NCBI GenBank assembly: GCA_016195385.1
Contig: JACPZS010000247.1
Location: forward strand, 1 to 39,286
DNA: 39,286 nt
Reading direction: 5' to 3'
Source of the DNA: Verrucomicrobiota bacterium
Lineage (GTDB): Bacteria > Verrucomicrobiota > Verrucomicrobiia > Limisphaerales > JACPZS01
Part shown: positions 35,075-39,286 of the stretch, piece after piece
Numbering within the stretch: position 1 is the stretch's first letter
Layout: each line of letters starts with the position of its first letter
Program-made: the position numbers and the translations under genes
The notes under the pieces: generated by a model
Database searches by the model: none
What the model saw: only the letters and a program-made list of their open reading frames with translations
Told to the model about the DNA's origin: nothing

Positions 35075-36460
35075 TCAAAAGACATACTTCACGCCGAGGG
35101 AAACCAGGTGGCGTTTGGCTTCGCGACCCGCAGTATTTGGAATCAAACTTTCGATTTGATCGTAGGTGTAACTCAACTCGGCGGCCAGATGCTTGCTCAA
35201 CGCGTAAGTGGCCGAGGCATTGCCGCTGTACCACCATTCATCGCGCTTGACGGGCAGTTCAAAGTTCCAGTTGAGCGCGCGCGCGCCGAGTGAGGCAGAA
35301 AACTTGTCGTTGAACTTGTGCCGCCAGCTTACTTCGTAGGTGGAATCTTCATAGACGCTCTTCCCGCCATAACCAGGCTGTTCAAAACGCTTGGCGATTA
35401 GCGTGATGGTCTCGGCTTTTGCTGGTGTCAGCGTTGCCGTGAAATCAAGGAACACTTTTGTCTTATGCCGGTCAAAGCCGGCCGCAATATTTGGTCCAAA
35501 GGAGCGGTAGTCCGGTCCTATCATCAGACTCCACTTCAGCCACTTGGCCGGCTTGCCTTCGATCCCAGCCAGAAACCGCTCGTAAGTGTTCCCATACTCG
35601 ATTGGACTGGTCAGGACTGTGGATTGCTCCTGTGAACCGTGCCGATACCCCAGCACTATGCAGGCGTCCTTGAAAGCCTTGTAACCGACGTCCAGGCCAC
35701 CGTTGACGTCACTGCGGTCTGCGTAATTCTGGTAACCCGCAGCGGCGCTCTGCACCGTGTGAAAATCATGCACGTACACCGAAGCGACGGGGCGCAAGAA
35801 CCAATTGCCGACCGAGTGCTGAAGTTTGAAACTTTCCCGGTAGATCGCAGCGGCTCGGCGATCGCGCAAGGGCACTCCACCCAGTGCAGGAGCGCCACCT
35901 GGCCCGGTGAAAGTGAGGCTCTGATGATTACCTTCGATCCACGTGATCCCGTTAAGCAACTCCCAGGTTGTATCTTTAACCTTCCCGCCGAGATTGAACG
36001 TCCCTCGGTGTGCCACGTACTCTTCGGAGGAGGCCGAGTGATAGATGGCGATTTCCGTGCTGTAGCTCAAGGAGAGCGTGAACGTCGGAGTGGGCGTCCA
36101 TTGGCCAGCTATGTTTGGTGTCACCAGCGTGACGAAAGAAGATTGGTTGGCCAGCGGAGTTACACTTTGCATGTAGAGGTTGCCATCATACGTCTCCTTG
36201 AGGCTCAGGCTTGCGCTGGACGTCCATTCGTTTGCCTTGGGCGGGTTACTACCCGGACTTGCACCAATGAAGCTTTGCTGTGCACTCGCCGATTGCAGGC
36301 TGAGGATCAGCAGTCCCAGCGTGAAAATTTGTCCACCCGATGGCCAACGCCAGCCTTTGCCAAAGATCGCTGCCGCTCGATTTGAGTGAGCATAACAAGC
36401 TGCTCGTTGAGAGAGTAAAGCGGACGAACGAATGACTCTCGCACGGTTTTGAAAGTTCAT
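35075..36460 (-). CDS. Outer-membrane beta-barrel protein, first gene of the operon
   Basis: A 461-residue protein. It has a long basic N-region and then a signal-type hydrophobic stretch (IFTLGLLILSLQSASAQ). The mature part is rich in alternating strands with aromatic girdles (SLKETYDGNLYMQSV, WELLNGITWIEGN, YRHGSQEQSTV), ending HLVSLGVKYVF with a terminal Phe as outer-membrane barrels require. A similar 'outer membrane beta-barrel' architecture occurs in many Verrucomicrobial proteins. I use the ATG at 36460 because the extension to 36586 is basic and unlike a signal. It could be a channel for the ligand of the next gene's binding protein. The specific family is not identified. Confidence 0.75.
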   Translation of the reverse strand: MNFQNRARVIRSSALLSQRAACYAHSNRAAAIFGKGWRWPSGGQIFTLGLLILSLQSASAQQSFIGASPGSNPPKANEWTSSASLSLKETYDGNLYMQSVTPLANQSSFVTLVTPNIAGQWTPTPTFTLSLSYSTEIAIYHSASSEEYVAHRGTFNLGGKVKDTTWELLNGITWIEGNHQSLTFTGPGGAPALGGVPLRDRRAAAIYRESFKLQHSVGNWFLRPVASVYVHDFHTVQSAAAGYQNYADRSDVNGGLDVGYKAFKDACIVLGYRHGSQEQSTVLTSPIEYGNTYERFLAGIEGKPAKWLKWSLMIGPDYRSFGPNIAAGFDRHKTKVFLDFTATLTPAKAETITLIAKRFEQPGYGGKSVYEDSTYEVSWRHKFNDKFSASLGARALNWNFELPVKRDEWWYSGNASATYALSKHLAAELSYTYDQIESLIPNTAGREAKRHLVSLGVKYVF

Positions 36461-37202
36461 TTTTATGACGGTCGCTTTGCGGGGGCGAGAGGAGCGCGCA
36501 AGTCGTGCTCCACCGCGCGCGGTTCGTTCACGCCCGAGTTCAAGTTCGGTTGGGAAGTCGGGAAGTCGATGAGGTGGGCGATCCATAAGTTGGCCTAGTG
36601 TTGAGTTCGCTCTATTCCAATGAGCCGGCGCAGTGCTGCGGGAATCGCGGTGTAGCGTAGTATCATCGCTTGTTCGGTAGTAAGCATGGAGGGTGGCGTC
36701 AGCGCCGGAATAGGATCGTATTCGCGCAGGGTATTTGTCTCCGCCGATGTCCGGAAAATCTCCCCCAACGGCGGGTTTGTCGCCGAACCTCCCTCAGATA
36801 AGCCGCTGCTGGGAGAGAGCGTAAAGATATTCAGAGAAATGCTCATACGTCTCTCAACGTGGCCGGGCGATGCCTTCGACAACGCCGGGCTGTCCGGTTC
36901 TGGCATGGGTGCCGACCTCTTGACTCCACTGTTGTTTTGATCGCCTGATCGTTTTCATCGCGTTGTGCTCCCGGAAAAGCAAAAGGCACAATCAGAACAC
37001 TCCGAAGAATGTTTCGATTGTGCCTTCTGCTGCCGGGCCTAAGTGCCCGTCCGTGAAAGCTGGCCTGCGACCACGTCGCAAGATCCACTGCGCTTTACCA
37101 TCGGCGGAATAAGCGAACACTTTAGGGAAAATCTTGCTCAAGGATGCGGGCCGCCAATTCCGTTCTGCGAAGACTGGCGGCACACAAGCCACCGCCTCTC
37201 CC
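36461..37202. other. Gene-poor region upstream of the operon, left of the IS
   Basis: About 740 bases without a gene I can support. The open frame on the minus strand at 36595-36906 (103 residues) and plus-strand frames at 36686-36940 and 37043-37237 show no family motifs, signal or good ribosome site. They may be remnants. The part nearest 36460 should hold the promoter of the signalling operon, but no consensus is evident. The region also has a long hairpin at 36983-37026. Confidence 0.4.
36983..37026. repeat. Long inverted repeat, 11-bp perfect stem
   Basis: AAGGCACAATC (36983-36993) and GATTGTGCCTT (37016-37026) are exact reverse complements with a 22-base loop. The loop ends (AGAACA and TGTTTC) can extend the stem with a bulge. 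There is no T-run, so it is not a clear terminator. Role unknown. Confidence 0.6.
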
Positions 37203-37222
37203 TTAGCAGACCGTTCAAAAAG
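37203..37222. repeat. IS left end: TTAG direct repeat plus 16-base inverted repeat
   Basis: TTAG (37203-37206) is followed by CAGACCGTTCAAAAAG (37207-37222). The right end of the element carries the same 16 bases inverted with one mismatch, and another TTAG outside it. Confidence 0.7.
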
Positions 37223-38545
37223 AGGAAATTAGTTTGAACAAAACCAGATTGGCCAGGATCTGATTTTGAACTTATGGCACTGGGAAAACGCACCGCCCAA
37301 CAAACCGAACTGTTCGTGCCCGTCGCGCAACTGCCCCAGTCGCCCGCGCACCCCTTCTACGCCAAACTCAACGGGCTGCTGGCCGAGTCGGCGTTTGATC
37401 CTTTCGTGGAGCAGTTGTGCGAGCCGTACTGTAAGGAGGGCGGACGACCCTCCATCCCGCCGGGCACGTATTTTCGGATGCTCTTCATCGGCTATTTCGA
37501 AGGCATCGACAGCCAGCGCGGCATCGCCTGGCGCTGCGCCGACAGCCGTTCCTTGCGCGAGTTCCTCGGGGCCGAACTCACGGACGCGACGCCGGCGCAC
37601 AACTCCATGACGGTCATCCGCCAGCACCTGCCCGCGCGCGTGTTTGAGAGCGTCTTTGAGCACGTGCTGGGCGTGCTGGACGGGCAAGGATTGCTGCGGG
37701 CCAAAACCCTGGGCATCGACTCGACCACGCTGGAGGCCAACGCCGCGATGCGCTCCATCGTGCGCAAGGCCGATGGCAAGAATTGGAAGGAATTTCTGCG
37801 CACGCTGGCCCAGGCCGAAGGAATCGAGCATCCCACGGACGAAGACCTGCGCCGGCTGGATCGCAAACGCCAGGACAAGAAAGTATCCAATGAAGAATGG
37901 GCGAACCCGCACGACCCGGACGCGCGCATTGCCCGGATGAAGGATGGGCGCACGCATCTGGCCTACAAGGCCGAGCACGCGGTGGACTTGGAGAGCACGG
38001 CGATTGTGGCCGCGCACGTCACCACCGCCGAGCGCGGGGACACGGCGACGGGCGAAGAGACCTTGATCCTGGCCCAGGTGCATCTGGTGCGCAGCGGGAG
38101 CCAAGCTGAGATCAAAGAGGTGGCGCAGGACAAAGGCTATCACGACAACGAAGCGCTGGCGCGGATCGCGGCCTGGGGCGTGCGCACCTACGTGCCGGAG
38201 CGAAAACAAAAGAGCCGGGTGTGGACGGACAAGCCGGCCGAGTTCGAGGCGGCCTTTCGGGCCAACCGGCGGCGGGTGCGGGGCGACAAGGGACGGCGCT
38301 TGAACCGCTGGCGCAGCGAGAAGTGCGAACGCAGTTTTGCCCACGTGTGCGAGACGGGCGGCGGGCGCACTTTTCATCCTGGGGCTGTGCCTGACGCCTG
38401 GCATCACCAGGCCGGAGCTGAGTCCATCCGCGGGGCCGATCCTATGCTGGGGCCTTATGGTGCTGCTTCTGTCCGCCGGGGCCGTTGGGATATTTCACCA
38501 TCGCTCTCTCCGGCTTGGCGAAACTGCTGCTTTTTGAACGGGCTG
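37207..38545 (+). mobile_element. IS1182-type insertion sequence, about 1.34 kb
   Basis: Bounded by 16-base inverted repeats (37207-37222 and 38530-38545, 15 of 16 matching) and flanked by TTAG on both sides (37203-37206, 38546-38549), a likely target duplication. It holds one transposase gene of the IS1182 kind. Intact ends suggest the insertion is not old, yet the transposase tail is damaged. The right end cuts a GIY-YIG gene. Confidence 0.78.
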
Positions 38546-38596
38546 TTAGACAACCCTCCCAGTAAACCAACTCCAGAGGCACTTGTCGTTTTGTAA
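37274..38596 (+). CDS. IS1182-type transposase, C-terminus disrupted
   Basis: From the ATG at 37274, a 440-residue frame. The N-terminal domain (FYAKLNGLLAESAFDPFVEQ, SIPPGTYFRMLFIGYFEGID) and DDE core are visible: LGIDSTTLEANAAMRSIVRK with the first Asp, VAQDKGYHDNEAL with the second, and RSEKCERSFAHVCETGGG with the Glu. After ~38360 the expected tail is lost. The current frame runs through the right inverted repeat to 38596, outside the element. The neighbouring frame instead gives LFILGLCLTPGI...GLMVLLLSAGAVGIF and stops inside the right repeat, as an IS1182 tail should. A deletion with frameshift near 38360 is the likely cause. The element may need help in trans to move. Confidence 0.78.
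   Translation: MALGKRTAQQTELFVPVAQLPQSPAHPFYAKLNGLLAESAFDPFVEQLCEPYCKEGGRPSIPPGTYFRMLFIGYFEGIDSQRGIAWRCADSRSLREFLGAELTDATPAHNSMTVIRQHLPARVFESVFEHVLGVLDGQGLLRAKTLGIDSTTLEANAAMRSIVRKADGKNWKEFLRTLAQAEGIEHPTDEDLRRLDRKRQDKKVSNEEWANPHDPDARIARMKDGRTHLAYKAEHAVDLESTAIVAAHVTTAERGDTATGEETLILAQVHLVRSGSQAEIKEVAQDKGYHDNEALARIAAWGVRTYVPERKQKSRVWTDKPAEFEAAFRANRRRVRGDKGRRLNRWRSEKCERSFAHVCETGGGRTFHPGAVPDAWHHQAGAESIRGADPMLGPYGAASVRRGRWDISPSLSPAWRNCCFLNGLLDNPPSKPTPEALVVL
38530..38549. repeat. IS right end: 16-base inverted repeat plus TTAG
   Basis: CTTTTTGAACGGGCTG (38530-38545) is the reverse complement of the left end with one mismatch. TTAG (38546-38549) repeats the base run next to the left end. Confidence 0.7.
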
Positions 38597-38714
38597 AGGA
38601 TACCAGACCCTTGTTATGCGCCTGCAACCGCGCTCGCAAATCTCGGGTCAGGCCAACATAAAACTGACCATCTTTGGTCGAGCGCAAAACGTACACATAA
38701 CAATACGTTGCCAT
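38546..38714 (-). pseudogene. GIY-YIG nuclease domain, cut by the IS
   Basis: From the ATG at 38714: YCYVYVLRSTKDGQFYVGLT, then DLRARLQAHNKG and PLELVYWEGCL. This is the start of a short GIY-YIG endonuclease (the Y-V-Y / F-Y-V-G-L-T strands and R at ~28). About 55 residues are left of ~85-90. The homology stops exactly at the right end of the IS, after which the frame is IS sequence. The missing tail (usually an E-x-x-x-K-helix) is not found in the left flank of the IS. Confidence 0.8.
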
Positions 38715-38733
38715 GTTCTATTTATCTCACGGG

Positions 38734-39163
38734 GTGAACCCGCAAACGCAGTCCTTCCATCAATCACGCGCAGCCCTGAGCCATAAAGCAGCCGCGCCAG
38801 CCATCCGTAGCGCGCCGGCATCGCTGCCAGCAGTCGCTTGACCTCCGCCAACGCCAGCACCACGGGCAGCCGCGCCGGGCGGGTCGGCCGCTCAAACTCC
38901 TCGATTTGCCCCAGCGGACGGTGCAAAACCTGCGCGTTGAGCGCCTGATTCTGCGTCGCCGCCGCCACGTTGTTCTCCGCCGCCAGATGCGTCAGAAACG
39001 CGTGGACTTCGGCCTCCCCCAGCTCGCGCGGATGCCACTTGCCGTGGAAAACAATAAACTGCCGAATCCAGTTCCAGTGCGTCTCCTCCGTCCGCTCCGA
39101 GTAATGATGAAACCGCATCACCTCGTGCAGTTGCTCGCGCAACTTCGCCTTGGGGTTGGACAC
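38734..39163 (-). pseudogene. Integron-type tyrosine integrase, frameshifted and truncated
   Basis: The N-terminal SAM-like domain is clear: LREQLHEVMRFHHYSERTEE, WIRQFIVFHGKWHPRELG, AEVHAFLTHLAAENNVAAAT, then PLGQIEEFERPTRPARLPVV and RLLYGSGLRVI. Two lesions show. About six residues (FLY-type) are missing between ALNA and QVLHRPLG. A four-base insertion near 38756-38760 shifts the frame, after which GLRLRVH of the family resumes in another phase. The sequence then ends at about 38734, before the catalytic R-H-R-Y residues except the first Arg. The GTG at 39163 is the likely old start. No attC sites are visible. Confidence 0.75.
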
Positions 39164-39286
39164 GATTTTTTCTTTAAGAGTCTGTCTGAAAAATCGGGAG
39201 AAGATGCAAAGCATCTTGGAGGCGGGCAAAAAACAGCGGGTCAGCGAAGAAAACGGCGAGAATGACTTGACTTGAGCGGCCGTAAG

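Larger units (their letters stand above)
20399..36460 (-). other. Eleven-gene signalling operon (predicted)
   Basis: Eleven minus-strand genes from the outer-membrane barrel (first) to the degenerate HD-GYP regulator (last). Junctions: gap of 30-60 bases (barrel to binding protein), 4-base overlap (binding protein to kinase 1), ATGA (kinase 1 to peroxidase), ATGA (peroxidase to kinase 2), 4-base gap (to hybrid kinase), 5-base gap (to 64-residue protein), TAATG (to receiver-kinase), ATGA, ATGA, and a 12-base gap (HDOD to HD-GYP). No internal intergenic space can hold a terminator, so cotranscription is very likely. The promoter should lie upstream of 36460; I could not identify it. Confidence 0.8.

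Noticed and set aside
36595..36906. 103-residue minus-strand open frame in the gene-poor region
   Set aside because: Starts with ATG, but no ribosome site, motif or signal could be found and an overlapping plus-strand frame is equally open.
38715..38745. T-arm-like GGGTTCACCCC on the minus strand, as in a tRNA 3' end
   Set aside because: No acceptor stem, anticodon arm or D-arm can be built upstream; the upstream sequence is integrase remnant.

Overview
The window looks like a chromosomal segment of a verrucomicrobial bacterium, probably the Pedosphaera/Limisphaerales group. This is an inference from gene content. There is a type II pseudopilin carrying both the GFTLIE cleavage site and an H-X9-DG motif, an ECF sigma factor next to a kinase-TPR protein, the futalosine-route menaquinone gene mqnC, and short REP-type palindromes. 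Base composition is high-GC throughout, so many long antisense open frames are shadows. No rRNA, tRNA or CRISPR array is visible.

Left part (1-20.2 kb): mostly housekeeping and envelope genes in small units. In order these are a 5'-truncated DedA/ATP-grasp fusion, an NRDE (TANGO2-like) protein, an ECF sigma factor and Ser/Thr kinase pair, a MNT nucleotidyltransferase with only the tail of its HEPN partner, a pseudopilin, mqnC carrying an in-frame REP doublet, a small conserved hypothetical, a lipoprotein, a DUF481 protein and a secreted protein, a family 9 glycosyltransferase, a metallophosphoesterase, acylphosphatase, a ClsB-like phospholipase D, a DsbD-type reductase, asparagine synthetase, and a broken adenylate cyclase fused to a broken helix-turn-helix gene.

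Middle part (20.4-36.5 kb): one continuous minus-strand gene cluster of eleven genes, nearly all joined by ATGA or TAATG overlaps or by gaps of at most about 30 bases. It runs from an outer-membrane barrel through a periplasmic type-1 binding protein, a large three-PAS membrane kinase, a di-haem cytochrome c peroxidase, a second membrane kinase with a DAHL-like sensor, a hybrid kinase, a 64-residue unknown protein, two receiver-kinases and a receiver-HDOD protein to a receiver with a degenerate HD-GYP domain. It holds five kinases and six receiver domains but no DNA-binding output. I consider this the most interesting system in the window: a multi-input envelope-to-cytoplasm relay with non-transcriptional ends.

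Right part (36.5-39.3 kb): a gene-poor scar. It contains a 0.7 kb stretch with a long hairpin, an IS1182-type insertion sequence with intact ends but a damaged transposase tail, a GIY-YIG gene cut off at the IS edge, and a frameshifted, truncated integron-type integrase.
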